Notes under the pieces: generated by a model | Told to the model about the DNA's origin: nothing | Database searches by the model: none | The model's input: only the letters and a program-made list of their open reading frames with translations | Program-made: the position numbers and the translations under genes | NCBI RefSeq assembly: GCF_014904705.1 | Contig: NZ_JACZCQ010000004.1 | Coordinates: 247,290-311,289 of the forward strand | Reading direction: 5' to 3' | DNA: 64,000 nt | Origin: Nisaea sediminum | GTDB taxonomy: Bacteria > Pseudomonadota > Alphaproteobacteria > Thalassobaculales > Thalassobaculaceae | Shown here: positions 9,326 through 19,435 of the stretch, one piece after another | Layout: each line of letters opens with the position of its first letter | Position numbering within the stretch: the stretch's first letter is position 1

Positions 9326-9437
9326 TTTCGGGCCCCTTTCGGGCAGCTTGGGACAGGCACGCTCAGGTGGAGCTAGCGGTCTTCAAGCGCGTTCTGTCAA
9401 ATCGAATGTTCGGTAAAGGGTCGGACTTTCCCCGAGA

Positions 9438-10295
9438 TCACATATCCGGCCCCTGCAGGCTTGTGGAGATGAACTCGCCGAATGCCCGGACCACCGGCGC
9501 CGGCCGCGTCGAGGCATAGGCGATCGACATGCCGATTTCGGGCAGGGCCGGAAGCCCTTCCTCGACAATGAAGAGGTCCGGCGGAACCGCTGCCTTCGTC
9601 ACGACGCTGACCGCAAGGCCCGAGCGCGCGATCGCGAGCAGGCCGGCAAGCCCGTTGCTTGCATGGGTAATGCGATAGGGCCGCCCCGCCGCCTCGAGCA
9701 CGCTCTTCGCCAGGCGATGATCCAGCGTTTCCGGTCCGGAGAGAGCAAGCGGCAGGTACGGCGCCTCCAGCAGTTCAGGGTCGGGCGTGCTTGCGATCCA
9801 GACGAATGGCTCGCGGCGAAATATCTCCTCGCGCGGAGCCGAGACCGGGAGCGAGACGAGGGCGAGATCGATATGCCGACGCTGCAGTAGCGGGCGAAGC
9901 TCTACTGTCGGGGCACAGACGATCTCGATCTCGACATCCGGATTGTCGCGGCCATAGCGGCGCAGCAGGTCGGGGAAGAAGGCGGTCAGGTAATCGTCGG
10001 GGCAGCCGAAGGAGATCGCCCCCTGGAGGCCGCCGGTACGGATCGAGGCCAGCGTGTCGTCATGGGCGGAGAGAACACGCTCGGCCCCGGCCATCAGACG
10101 CTCGCCCGAAACCGTCAGGGTCACGCCTGAGCCGGTGCGGTGAAACAGCCGCTCGCCCGCGATCTCCTCCAGCCGTTTCATCTGCAGGCTGACCGCCGAT
10201 TGCGTGCGCCCGACACGGTCCGCCGCGGCCCGGATCGACCCGGCGCGCGCGACGGCGATGAAACTGCGCAGCAGGGTGATGTCGAGATTGGTCAT
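9438..10295 (-). CDS. LysR-family regulator, DgdR-like by position
   Basis: The 285-residue protein has an N-terminal winged helix-turn-helix (LLRSFIAVARAGSIRAAADR, then VGRTQSAVSLQMKRLEE) and a LysR effector-binding domain (ISFGCPDDYLTAFFPDLLRRY). It is transcribed away from the dialkylglycine decarboxylase gene at 10403, with only about 80-100 AT-rich bases between the starts. A divergent LysR gene next to dgdA is also the arrangement in Burkholderia, where DgdR regulates it. It is equally well placed to act on puuAB downstream on the same strand. The effector is unknown. Confidence 0.78.
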   Translation of the reverse strand: MTNLDITLLRSFIAVARAGSIRAAADRVGRTQSAVSLQMKRLEEIAGERLFHRTGSGVTLTVSGERLMAGAERVLSAHDDTLASIRTGGLQGAISFGCPDDYLTAFFPDLLRRYGRDNPDVEIEIVCAPTVELRPLLQRRHIDLALVSLPVSAPREEIFRREPFVWIASTPDPELLEAPYLPLALSGPETLDHRLAKSVLEAAGRPYRITHASNGLAGLLAIARSGLAVSVVTKAAVPPDLFIVEEGLPALPEIGMSIAYASTRPAPVVRAFGEFISTSLQGPDM

Positions 10296-10363
10296 GCCAT
10301 ATGAACAATTCTTGATTCGGAAATTGAGATTATGAATTTTTCCAATCTACCGGCAACCGCTAG

Positions 10364-11707
<1,344 letters not shown>

Positions 11708-11713
11708 GGGCCG

Positions 11714-12340
11714 TCACCCCCGACGGCGCGGGCGGTTCGTCCAGACCTTCAGATCGGCCAAGGCCTTCGCCGTGGCGAGGGAGACAAGGATGCAGAGCAT
11801 CGCCTTGGTCAGGGTCTCCATCGTGCCCACGATGAGCAGGGCGTGAATGACGGAGCAAAGAACCGTCACGACGGCAAGGCCCGAATGCATGCGACGCCAG
11901 GTTCGCGAGCGGAGCTTCAGACGATCCCGGAACACTGCCAGCAGCGCAGCCGTGAGGATGGTCCACATGCCGATCACGCCCCAGGCGGAGAAGGGTGTCG
12001 GCGCCCTGAAGAAGAGAGCGTCGACCATGTCCGGAGGACTGGTGATCCAGAGCCCCGCGACATGCAGCACGACCGCCGCGACGAGGACGGCTCCGATCGC
12101 CCGATGCACCCGCCGTCCGTTGAGCCCCGCGAGCCCGGGCAGGTACCCGCCGACCAGCAGAGGCTGGAGAAGCAGCAAGACCATCGCGGCGATGCCTGCA
12201 AATCCGGCCGCGATATAGACCGGACCGCGCCAGGCGAGCAGCGGGCTCGCCGCCGCCAGTGCGACCGGCACGGCAATGGCAAGCGCGAGCGCGCCCCAGA
12301 TCAGGATCTTGCGGGCCGGTCCCATTGTTGTGGATGTCAC
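11714..12340 (-). CDS. Bis-heme cytochrome b / ferric-reductase-like membrane protein
   Basis: The 208-residue protein has about six hydrophobic segments. Two central helices each carry a His-x13-His pair: VHRAIGAVLVAAVVLH, and MHSGLAVVTVLCSVIH. These are the four ligands expected for two stacked b-hemes in the ferric-reductase-like transmembrane family. There is no flavin or NAD domain, so it would be an electron-transfer membrane module only, receiving electrons from a separate donor. It starts 5 bases after the stop of the Tat-exported protein gene, so the two are one operon. I infer that it moves electrons across the membrane to that partner or to iron; the direction is not known. Confidence 0.72.
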   Translation of the reverse strand: MTSTTMGPARKILIWGALALAIAVPVALAAASPLLAWRGPVYIAAGFAGIAAMVLLLLQPLLVGGYLPGLAGLNGRRVHRAIGAVLVAAVVLHVAGLWITSPPDMVDALFFRAPTPFSAWGVIGMWTILTAALLAVFRDRLKLRSRTWRRMHSGLAVVTVLCSVIHALLIVGTMETLTKAMLCILVSLATAKALADLKVWTNRPRRRG

Positions 12341-12345
12341 CCGGT

Positions 12346-12834
12346 TCAGGCTGGCGTGAGGACGAAATGCGCCTCCAGGCTCTTGTCGCTCGAGCTGCGC
12401 ATCACGGGGCGCAGGAAGACGGTCCCGAAATCGCCGCTGTCATAGGCGAGATGCCCGTGCGGCTGGCCGAAGGCCGGCACGATCTGCGGCATTTCGAGCC
12501 GGAAAACCCCGTTCTCGTCGGTCAGCGTGGCGCCGTGGCTGTGCGGATCGCTTTCATAACCTTCCGTCGTGTGGGCCCAGATCTGGATCCGCTGGCCCGC
12601 GAGCGGCGCCCCGTCGCCCGCGCGGCGCACGGTTCCCGACATCCAGAACCCGCCGCCGCCGATCCGCTCGACGATGGGCGCGTTCGGAATGTAATTGTTC
12701 GACCCGCCCCGCATCGAGCGCGTCGGTGCGAGTCCTTGGGCACGGGCAGGCACGAGCAGACCCGAGATACAGCTCGCTGCAACGGCGCCGCCAGCTGCGA
12801 GCAGGGTACGACGTGTGAAAAGATCGGCGGTCAT
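12346..12834 (-). CDS. Tat-exported intradiol-dioxygenase-like protein
   Basis: I use the ATG at 12834 (MTADLFTRRTLLAAGG), which puts a twin-arginine signal at the N-terminus with likely cleavage after VPARA. An ATG at 12861 would add nine residues. The mature part of about 130 residues resembles the beta-sandwich core of intradiol ring-cleavage dioxygenases: SGTVRRAGDGAPLAGQRIQIW, a Tyr in TTEGYESD, then TDENGVFRLEMP and an H-x-H in QPHGHLAY. The family's four iron ligands are two Tyr and two His. One Tyr and both His have plausible equivalents; the second Tyr is not evident. It is co-transcribed with the bis-heme membrane protein. Whether it cleaves a catechol is doubtful. Confidence 0.6.
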   Translation of the reverse strand: MTADLFTRRTLLAAGGAVAASCISGLLVPARAQGLAPTRSMRGGSNNYIPNAPIVERIGGGGFWMSGTVRRAGDGAPLAGQRIQIWAHTTEGYESDPHSHGATLTDENGVFRLEMPQIVPAFGQPHGHLAYDSGDFGTVFLRPVMRSSSDKSLEAHFVLTPA

Positions 12835-13013
12835 TCGGAACTCTCCCGTCGGACGCGGCATTCTTCCGGGCTCCGCTTCGGAGCGCGGACCGGTCGGTCG
12901 CTAAACTACCGCAATGAATGTCGCCTTAAGATTTAAGAGCATCATAGCACGCGGTAACCGGCGCTCACGGTCTCGTGATTCAGGAAGGACGCTTGAGGGA
13001 TCTTGAAGAAGGT

Positions 13014-13090
13014 TGGTAGCGGAGGAGGGACTTGAACCCCCGACACGCGGATTATGATTCCGCTGCTCTAACCAGCTGAGCTACTCCGCC
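13014..13090 (-). tRNA. tRNA-Met (CAT), elongator
   Basis: On the minus strand the sequence folds as a complete cloverleaf. The acceptor stem is GGCGGAG paired with CTCCGCT, with a G-U first pair. The D arm is GCTCAGCTGGTTAGAGC. The anticodon stem GCGGA/TCCGC flanks the loop ATCATAA, giving anticodon CAT. The T arm is GGGGGTTCAAGTCCCTC, and the CCA end is encoded. The stem lacks the three G-C pairs and the 1:72 mismatch of initiator tRNA. The sequence matches the elongator tRNA-Met form common in Alphaproteobacteria rather than the lysidine-modified tRNA-Ile. It stands alone, not beside rRNA. Confidence 0.95.
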
Positions 13091-13364
13091 CCAAGAGAGG
13101 CCCGCAAAGGCTCTTGCCCGCGCGGAAGCACGCATATAGGCGAGCTTGCCGGGGCTGTCAACAGACGGCTGCCCGCCCGAGCAAAATCCGTGCGGCGCGC
13201 GTCTTCCGGTGCATTTGCTCCGGCAGAACATCGAACCTGCGCGCGATGTCAGCGGGCCAGAGTGTACTAAAAACTGCACGACATTGGTGTTTTTAAATCA
13301 ATTTTAAGACTGTTTTGGTCAGATCGCCCGGTCGCCGGACCTGGAGAGGAAAGGGTCGTCCTGA
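13091..13364. other. Non-coding gap between tRNA-Met and the hybrid kinase gene
   Basis: No convincing gene is visible in these 274 bases. The part nearest the kinase start (13270-13320) turns AT-rich, with TTTTTAAATCAATTTTAAGA, and is the likely promoter area of the kinase operon. GGAGAGGAAAGG just before the ATG at 13365 supplies a ribosome binding site. Confidence 0.4.
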
Positions 13365-15941
13365 ATGGGATCAAAGATCGGGATTGTCGGGAAAATTGTC
13401 CTGACGCTCATCGCCGTCGCCTGCTTTTCCAGCGGTTCGAGCATCTACCTGCTGTACCGCTCGCATCTCGAACGGCAACGCGTGGATCTGGAAGAATTGG
13501 TCGATGTCGCGTCGAGCCTCATCGCATCCGTCGCCGCGTTCGATCAAGAGAACAGTGCAGACGATCATCCGGATGGCGCCCTAGGGGCGACGCTGGAACA
13601 GATTCGCATTGCGTTCGATACAGCACACAGCTTCGGTACAGCAGGAGGGCTCATCATCTTCCGGGAGACGGATGAGGGCCGCTTCGAAGTTCTGATTCAC
13701 AGGGGCGACCAGAATCCAAACCCTCACGACCGAAACGATATCGAACGGTACACAGCCTACGGAACGGCGATCGCGGAAGGCTTCGACGGAACACACGGAA
13801 GCGCCAACTTCACAGATGCTTCCGGCGTCGACTTTTTGATCGCCTATGAGCCGGTTCGGGGCACCGACCTGCTTGTCCTCGCCGAAGTCCGGAAATCGGA
13901 ATTTGAAGCACCGTTTTTAAATGCCATAGCAATCGCCGTGATGATCGCCTCGGCAATAGGCACGGTCGGCGTAATCTTCGCTCACAGAGAAGCCGAGTCC
14001 ATCGTTGCCGCCCTCCAGGAGGAACGGCAAAAATTTCAGGATTTTGCATCCTCCGCCTCTGACTGGTTCTGGGTTCAGGACGAAAATCTTCGATATACCA
14101 GTGTCGGCGAGAGCAAACGCCCGCACCCTGAAATAGATGCCTCGCAAGTCCTCGGAAAGCGGCGGGAGGATTCCGCCGACGAGGATACATCCACCGAGAA
14201 ATGGACGCGCCTGAACGGAATCCTGCAGAACCGCGAGCCGTTCAAGGACTTCGTCTACAAGGCCATTTCCGAAGAGGGAAAACATATCATTCTATCGGCA
14301 AGCGGCGTTCCTTACTTCGACAACAGCGGGCGTTTCCGCGGCTATCGCGGCTCGGCAAGCGACGTCACCGAACACCTGCATCGCGAGCAACTATTATCGG
14401 AAACCCGGGAACGCGCTCACATCGCCTTCCAAAACATGACCGTGGGGATCGTCGAGATTACCAGCACAGGTGTCATCGAGACCTTCAATCCAAAAGCGGA
14501 AGAAATCTTTGGCTATCGGGCCGATGAAGTTGTGGGTCGAAACGTATCGATGCTGATGCCGAAATCGATTGCGCGGGAACATGATCGCTATCTCGAGCGC
14601 TTCCTCAAGACCGGAGAACATCAGATCATAGGTATTGGCCGGGAACTGAACGGACTGACGAAAAACGGCAAGGAAGTGCCCATACATTTGGGCGTTGCCG
14701 AGACCAGGCTCGGCCGAGAACGCCACTTCATCGCGGCAATTACCGACCTGCGAAAACAGAAAAGCCTCGAGACGATGCTGCGCCGCTCGAACAAGCTCGA
14801 CGCGATAGGTCAGCTCTCCGGAGGGATCGCACACGACTTCAACAATCTGCTTGGGATCATTCTCGGCAACCTTGAGCTGATGCAGAGAAAGTTGGAGCCG
14901 GAGAGCAAACTTTACCGCCAGGTGGGCAAAGCGATCGCCGCCGCGCAACGCGGCGCCGGTCTCACCCGCAAGCTGCTCGATTTCTCGCGTCAGAGTCCCG
15001 ACGCGCAGCGGGCGGATATCGTCGATACGATTGAGGTCGTTTCGGGGTTGTCAGACTTGATTGAGCGGTCTCTCACAGCAAGCATATCGTTCGTGACACG
15101 CTTCGAAGGCGATATCCCGCGCGTGAAATGCGACAAGTCCGACTTCGAAGACTCAATCATCAATCTGATCGTGAATGCGCGAGATGCAATGCCCGGTGGC
15201 GGCCGCATCGAGGTCGCCGTGTCGCCCTACACCGTCGGCTCGGCGGATGTCCTCGTGCAACTCGGGTTGGCGCCGGGAACCTATGCGCAGATCGAAGTAA
15301 GCGACAACGGATCGGGGATGTCGAAGGAGATCGTCGACAAGATCTTCGACCCGTTCTTCACCACCAAGCCCGTGACCAAGGGCACCGGGCTCGGACTGCC
15401 GATGGTCTACGGCTTTGTCAAACGCTCGGGGGGACATGTCATCGTCTATTCCGAAGAAGGCACCGGGACCATTTTCAAGCTCTATCTGCCGTCTGTCAGC
15501 GACGATGCCGAAATCGACCGTTCGCGATCGCGGACGGCCGATGATGAGCCGGTGCGTGGCGGTTCCGAGACCATTCTCGTGGTTGACGACGAGCCCGGTT
15601 TGCTCGACGTGGCGGAGCGCGTCCTCGAAGACCTCGGATATAAGGTCGTGACCGCCCAATCAGCCGAGGCGGCACTACAGATCCTGAGCGAGGGCCGCAC
15701 GGTAGACCTGCTTTTCACCGATCTCATCATGCCAGGGGGTGTAAATGGCATCCAGCTGATCGAATCGGCCCAGCTGATGCGCCCCCGATTGAAGTCGCTA
15801 CTGACCTCGGGGTTCACCGGCCATCACCTCAAATCGGAGGAAGCCGAGCACTGGGCGAAATCTCTCGTCGCCAAACCATACAGCAATGACGGTCTGGCGC
15901 GGGCGGTTCGGGCGAAGCTCGACGAAGAGAGGACTGCCTGA
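13365..15941 (+). CDS. Membrane hybrid histidine kinase with two PAS domains and a receiver
   Basis: An 858-residue sensor. Membrane helices at about 8-30 and 186-206 bracket a periplasmic domain of about 150 residues. PAS domains follow at about 220-340 ([17 protein letters not shown]) and 348-470 ([20 protein letters not shown], then [19 protein letters not shown]). The dimerisation/phosphoacceptor box [11 protein letters not shown] has its His near residue 489. The ATPase domain has [19 protein letters not shown] and GTGLGLPMV. The C-terminal receiver has VVDDEPG, the phospho-Asp in [10 protein letters not shown] and the Lys in VAKPYS. The second PAS is of the FixL type (HDRYL segment), though heme binding is not proven. 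It overlaps the next gene, a REC-EAL protein, by one base and probably phosphorylates it. Confidence 0.9.
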   Translation: MGSKIGIVGKIVLTLIAVACFSSGSSIYLLYRSHLERQRVDLEELVDVASSLIASVAAFDQENSADDHPDGALGATLEQIRIAFDTAHSFGTAGGLIIFRETDEGRFEVLIHRGDQNPNPHDRNDIERYTAYGTAIAEGFDGTHGSANFTDASGVDFLIAYEPVRGTDLLVLAEVRKSEFEAPFLNAIAIAVMIASAIGTVGVIFAHREAESIVAALQEERQKFQDFASSASDWFWVQDENLRYTSVGESKRPHPEIDASQVLGKRREDSADEDTSTEKWTRLNGILQNREPFKDFVYKAISEEGKHIILSASGVPYFDNSGRFRGYRGSASDVTEHLHREQLLSETRERAHIAFQNMTVGIVEITSTGVIETFNPKAEEIFGYRADEVVGRNVSMLMPKSIAREHDRYLERFLKTGEHQIIGIGRELNGLTKNGKEVPIHLGVAETRLGRERHFIAAITDLRKQKSLETMLRRSNKLDAIGQLSGGIAHDFNNLLGIILGNLELMQRKLEPESKLYRQVGKAIAAAQRGAGLTRKLLDFSRQSPDAQRADIVDTIEVVSGLSDLIERSLTASISFVTRFEGDIPRVKCDKSDFEDSIINLIVNARDAMPGGGRIEVAVSPYTVGSADVLVQLGLAPGTYAQIEVSDNGSGMSKEIVDKIFDPFFTTKPVTKGTGLGLPMVYGFVKRSGGHVIVYSEEGTGTIFKLYLPSVSDDAEIDRSRSRTADDEPVRGGSETILVVDDEPGLLDVAERVLEDLGYKVVTAQSAEAALQILSEGRTVDLLFTDLIMPGGVNGIQLIESAQLMRPRLKSLLTSGFTGHHLKSEEAEHWAKSLVAKPYSNDGLARAVRAKLDEERTA

Positions 15942-17104
15942 TGCTGAATGTCCTCATTGTCGACGACGAACCGGACTTTGCGGAGTTCGTCGCCGATGCC
16001 GTCGACGAACTCGGACATATTCCGCGTATCGCGACCAATTCGAGCGCCTTTGCATCGGCATATTCGACCCACATCGAGGTCATCTTCCTGGACCTGTTCT
16101 TGCCGGACCTGGACGGCATCGAGATATTGCGGTTCCTCTCAGACAACCGATCGACTGCGTCAGTCGTTCTGATGAGCGGCAGCAACGACGCTCTCCTCAA
16201 TGCCGCCCGCGAGATCGCCCATGAGCGCGGCATCACCGTGCTCGGCGTTCTGAGAAAGCCGATCACGCTGGCGTCGATTGCTGAAACTCTGAGCGCCTAT
16301 GAGCCGGCACCAAGCGTAACAAAACGTTCCTCGTCCAGGATCGACATAGACGATATCCGCCAGGGTCTGAAGAATGGCGAGTTTAGCCTTTTCTACCAGC
16401 CTCAGATCTCCTTGAAAGACGGCTCTGTCACCGGGGCCGAGGCATTAATCCGCTGGAATCACCCGGATATGGGTGTCGTGGCGCCGGAAGCCTTCGTGCC
16501 TCAAGTGGAGAGTTCCGATCTGATCGGGCCGATGACCGATTATGTTGTCTCGCGCGCCTGCCGGGACTTGTCGGAATTGGAGAAAGATCGTCTGCTGTTC
16601 CGGATCTCGATCAACCTGTCCGCGAATTCAATCTACGATCTCTCGCTTCCGGAGAAACTGGCCCGCCAATTTGACGATTCGGGCATCGACCCCGGTCACG
16701 TCGTGCTCGAAATCACGGAAACGGCGGTCATGAAAGATGTCGCGGCCTCGATCGATGTTTTGACCCGGCTCCGGATGAAAGGTTTTCATCTTTCCATCGA
16801 CGATTTCGGGATCGGGTATTCATCAATGGAGCAATTGGTACGGATTCCTTTTTCCGAATTGAAAGTGGACCAGAAATTTGTCCGGAGTCTGCTCGAGAGC
16901 CGCGAATACCGCTCCGTGGCAGAAGTTTCCATCGCCCTTGGCCACAAGCTGGACATGACCGTGATCGCGGAAGGCATCGAGGATGCAGCCACCATGTCCG
17001 AGTTGCGGGTGCTCGGATGCGACGAGGCCCAGGGATTCGAAATATCCCGACCGCTGCCACTCGACGAATTGAAAACCTGGATCGGCGAACGGCGTAAGGC
17101 ATAA
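15941..17104 (+). CDS. Response regulator with c-di-GMP phosphodiesterase (REC-EAL)
   Basis: The 387-residue protein has an N-terminal receiver (VLIVDDEPDFAEF, phospho-Asp in VIFLDLFLPDLDG, Lys in VLRKPI) and an EAL domain from about residue 135. Catalytic motifs are intact: GAEALIRW, the Asn in SINLSANS, the Glu in EITETAV, IDDFGIGYSS, the Lys in LKVDQKF and the Glu in IAEGIED. It should hydrolyse cyclic di-GMP when activated. Its ATG overlaps the kinase stop (TGATG), so kinase and output are made together. There is no GGDEF domain, so this is a dedicated degrader rather than a dual protein. Confidence 0.9.
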   Translation: MLNVLIVDDEPDFAEFVADAVDELGHIPRIATNSSAFASAYSTHIEVIFLDLFLPDLDGIEILRFLSDNRSTASVVLMSGSNDALLNAAREIAHERGITVLGVLRKPITLASIAETLSAYEPAPSVTKRSSSRIDIDDIRQGLKNGEFSLFYQPQISLKDGSVTGAEALIRWNHPDMGVVAPEAFVPQVESSDLIGPMTDYVVSRACRDLSELEKDRLLFRISINLSANSIYDLSLPEKLARQFDDSGIDPGHVVLEITETAVMKDVAASIDVLTRLRMKGFHLSIDDFGIGYSSMEQLVRIPFSELKVDQKFVRSLLESREYRSVAEVSIALGHKLDMTVIAEGIEDAATMSELRVLGCDEAQGFEISRPLPLDELKTWIGERRKA

Positions 17105-17139
17105 TTGCCTGTCGTGGCCCTCTCGCTGTCCTGTCCGGG

Positions 17140-18477
17140 TCAGCGGCTCTCCCCGCCGGCAATCAACTTGCGCCGAAGCCAGCTCGAGGCGCCGTCCATG
17201 ATGAACACCATCACGATGATCAGGCCGATGATGTAGAAGGTGTTTTCCCAGTCCCGCTGGGTCCGCATCGTCTCCACCAGCACGAGGCCGATGCCGCCCG
17301 CGCCAAGCGCGCCGATGACTGTCGCCGAGCGGGTGTTGGACTCGACATAATAGAGGAACTGCGAGGTGAACACCGGCAGGATCTGCGGGATCACGCCGAA
17401 GCGGTAGCGCTGCCAGCGGTTGGCGCCGGTGGACTCGACACCCTCGACCTGCTTGCGGTCGATATTCTCCAGCGCCTCGGAGAAGAGCTTGCCGAGCGAG
17501 CCCGTGTCGGTGAAGGCGATGGCGAGCGAGCCGGTCAGCGGGCCGAGACCGAAGGCGCGGATGAAGATCAGCGACCAGATCAGCATGTCGATGCCGCGTA
17601 CGAAGTCGAAGATACGTCGGACAACGAAGCGGATCGCGCCGTTCGGATTGAAGTTCGAGGCCGCGACGAAGGCGAGCGGCAGGGCGCAGACGGCGGCGGT
17701 CACCGTGCCGAGCACGGCCATCATGATGGTCTCGAACAGCGCCACCGCGACGATGCCGTGCTGCCAGTCCGGATTGCCCCAGAAGCTCTTCAGGATGAAG
17801 AGCCAGTTCGGCGTGTCGGCCTTGATGCGGTCGGACGAAGCGGCGATACCGGCCAGGTCGCCGAAGCTCTTGCCGTGAAGCACCGAGTTGAACGGGAACC
17901 AGAAATTTTCCCAGCCATAGTCGAACTTGTGGATCTCGATCTTGGCGCGCGTGAACTGCACGCGGCGCGAGAAGGTCGGCCGCACCTCGAGCTTCACGTC
18001 GCGGGCATTCAGCCAGGACGGGACAGGGCCTTCCGGCAGCTCGGTCACGATCTTCTTGTCCACCAGTTTCGAGCGGATCGTGCCGTAACCCGGCACATCG
18101 AACTCGAGCCCCTGCCCCTCGACGCGAACAAGATAGCCCTCGCCGAGATCGACGCTGAAACTGTCGACCGTGCCCTGGACCCAGTCCGGGAACTGCTTGT
18201 AGGTCGCCGTGCGCTCGCCCTCGATCGCGACCTCCAGCTCGTTGCCGCGGAAGGATTTGGTCACATGCGTCTTGTAGGCAATCGAGTCGGACACCAGGAG
18301 CGCGCCCTTGGAGAGCTGCGCGCGCTCGAGCAGGGTCGTGATGTCGAAGGCGTTCCAGGCATAGATCAGGTAGAGCACCATGCCGGCCAGCAGCAGCATC
18401 GGCACGGCGGAGGCCTTCTTCACCGAAACCCTGACGGTCTCGGCAAGCAAGGCGGAACTCTGTTCGGCGACGGCCAT
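17140..18477 (-). CDS. phnE2: Phosphonate-type ABC permease with a long periplasmic insert
   Basis: A 445-residue permease, well above the roughly 270 typical of PhnE. A single helix at about 28-46 is followed by some 180 soluble residues (HVTKSFRGNELEVAIEGERT, then VRPTFSRRVQFTRAKIEIHKF). The permease domain then has about five helices and the coupling loop EGVESTGANRWQRYRFGVIPQI. SATVIGALGAGGIG is the usual PhnE signature. It lies 12 bases after phnE1, last gene of the operon 22324-17140. Long-insert permeases occur in rhizobial PhoCDET-type phosphate/phosphonate systems. The insert could meet the binding protein; that is inference. Confidence 0.85.
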   Translation of the reverse strand: MAVAEQSSALLAETVRVSVKKASAVPMLLLAGMVLYLIYAWNAFDITTLLERAQLSKGALLVSDSIAYKTHVTKSFRGNELEVAIEGERTATYKQFPDWVQGTVDSFSVDLGEGYLVRVEGQGLEFDVPGYGTIRSKLVDKKIVTELPEGPVPSWLNARDVKLEVRPTFSRRVQFTRAKIEIHKFDYGWENFWFPFNSVLHGKSFGDLAGIAASSDRIKADTPNWLFILKSFWGNPDWQHGIVAVALFETIMMAVLGTVTAAVCALPLAFVAASNFNPNGAIRFVVRRIFDFVRGIDMLIWSLIFIRAFGLGPLTGSLAIAFTDTGSLGKLFSEALENIDRKQVEGVESTGANRWQRYRFGVIPQILPVFTSQFLYYVESNTRSATVIGALGAGGIGLVLVETMRTQRDWENTFYIIGLIIVMVFIMDGASSWLRRKLIAGGESR

Positions 18478-18489
18478 CGGTCCCCTCCC

Positions 18490-19329
18490 CTATTTGAAGT
18501 TCTCGGCGCCGACGAAATGGCGGCGCAGATACGAGGACAGTTGGTCGATCGCGACGATCGAGAGGAACAGCATCAGGAAGAGCGCGGCGGTCTCGGCGCC
18601 GGCACCCCAGCCGATCGCGCGGCTGAGCTCTGTGCCGATGCCGCCGGCGCCGACGAAGCCGAGGATCGCGGAGGCCCGCACATTGATCTCGAAGCGCAGC
18701 AGGAAATAGCTGCTGTAGTTCGGCAGGACCTGCGGGATGACGCCGAAGCGCACGCGCTGGAGCCAGTTGCTCCCGGTCGCCTTCAGGCCTTCCAGCGGTT
18801 TCACGTCGATATTCTCGTTCACCTCGGAGAACAGCTTGCCGAGCGCGCCCGAGGTGTGGAAGGCGACGGCGATTGCCGCCGGGACCGGGCTGGCGCCGAG
18901 CACGAAGATCAGAAAGAGAGCGATGATCAGCTCCGGGAAGGCGCGCATGATGTCCATGATGCGGCGCACGACCGGAATGAGCGCGGGCGGAACCTCGAGA
19001 TTGCGGCTCGAGGCGAGCGACAGGATCGTGGCGAAGACGGCGCCGATGATGGTGGCGACCGCGGCGATATTGAGGGTCTCGATCAGCGCCGGCAGAAATC
19101 TCGGGAACAGGGCCCAGAATTCCCAGCCGTCATCCCAGGCCTGGGAGACGATCTGCGCCGGGTAGTCGAAGAACTTCAGCAGGCCCTGGAGGAACCCGCC
19201 CGAATTGAGCTGCGAGGCCTCGTGGTAGCCGGAGACCACGACGGCAAGCAAAAGCGCGAGGGAGAGCCCGGTATAGAGCCTGCGCCGGCTCTCGAGCGCC
19301 CCAAGCTGGTTGCGCATCACGTCGACCAT
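18490..19329 (-). CDS. phnE1: Phosphonate-type ABC permease
   Basis: A 279-residue inner-membrane permease of normal length. It has an N-terminal helix, about five further helices, the ATPase-coupling loop EGLKATGSNWLQRVRFGVIPQV, and the C-terminal SAILGFVGAGGIGTEL signature of PhnE proteins. It pairs with the longer permease downstream to form a heterodimeric channel. It lies downstream of phnD, and a strong stem-loop sits in the intercistronic gap, which may set the relative amounts of the two proteins. Confidence 0.87.
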   Translation of the reverse strand: MVDVMRNQLGALESRRRLYTGLSLALLLAVVVSGYHEASQLNSGGFLQGLLKFFDYPAQIVSQAWDDGWEFWALFPRFLPALIETLNIAAVATIIGAVFATILSLASSRNLEVPPALIPVVRRIMDIMRAFPELIIALFLIFVLGASPVPAAIAVAFHTSGALGKLFSEVNENIDVKPLEGLKATGSNWLQRVRFGVIPQVLPNYSSYFLLRFEINVRASAILGFVGAGGIGTELSRAIGWGAGAETAALFLMLFLSIVAIDQLSSYLRRHFVGAENFK

Positions 19330-19375
19330 GGGAAATGCCCTGTCATGCGAGAGGCCCCTCGGGCCCGAAACCGGA

Positions 19376-19403
19376 CCGGGACCGCGCCGAAGCGCGGTCC
19401 CGG
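19376..19403 (-). terminator. Intercistronic stem-loop between phnD and phnE1
   Basis: CCGGGACCGCGC and GCGCGGTCCCGG form a perfect 12-pair stem around the loop CGAA. It lies between the phnD stop and the phnE1 start. No T-run follows on the minus strand, so it is more likely an mRNA-stabilising or partial-attenuation element than a full terminator. Such hairpins typically raise binding-protein mRNA above permease mRNA. Confidence 0.6.
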
Positions 19404-19435
19404 CCTTGATCTGTCAGGAAGGCGAGACGCCTGCC

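Noticed and set aside
13014..13090. tRNA-Ile (lysidine type) with a CAT anticodon, or initiator tRNA
   Set aside because: The whole sequence matches the elongator tRNA-Met form of Alphaproteobacteria, and initiator features are absent.
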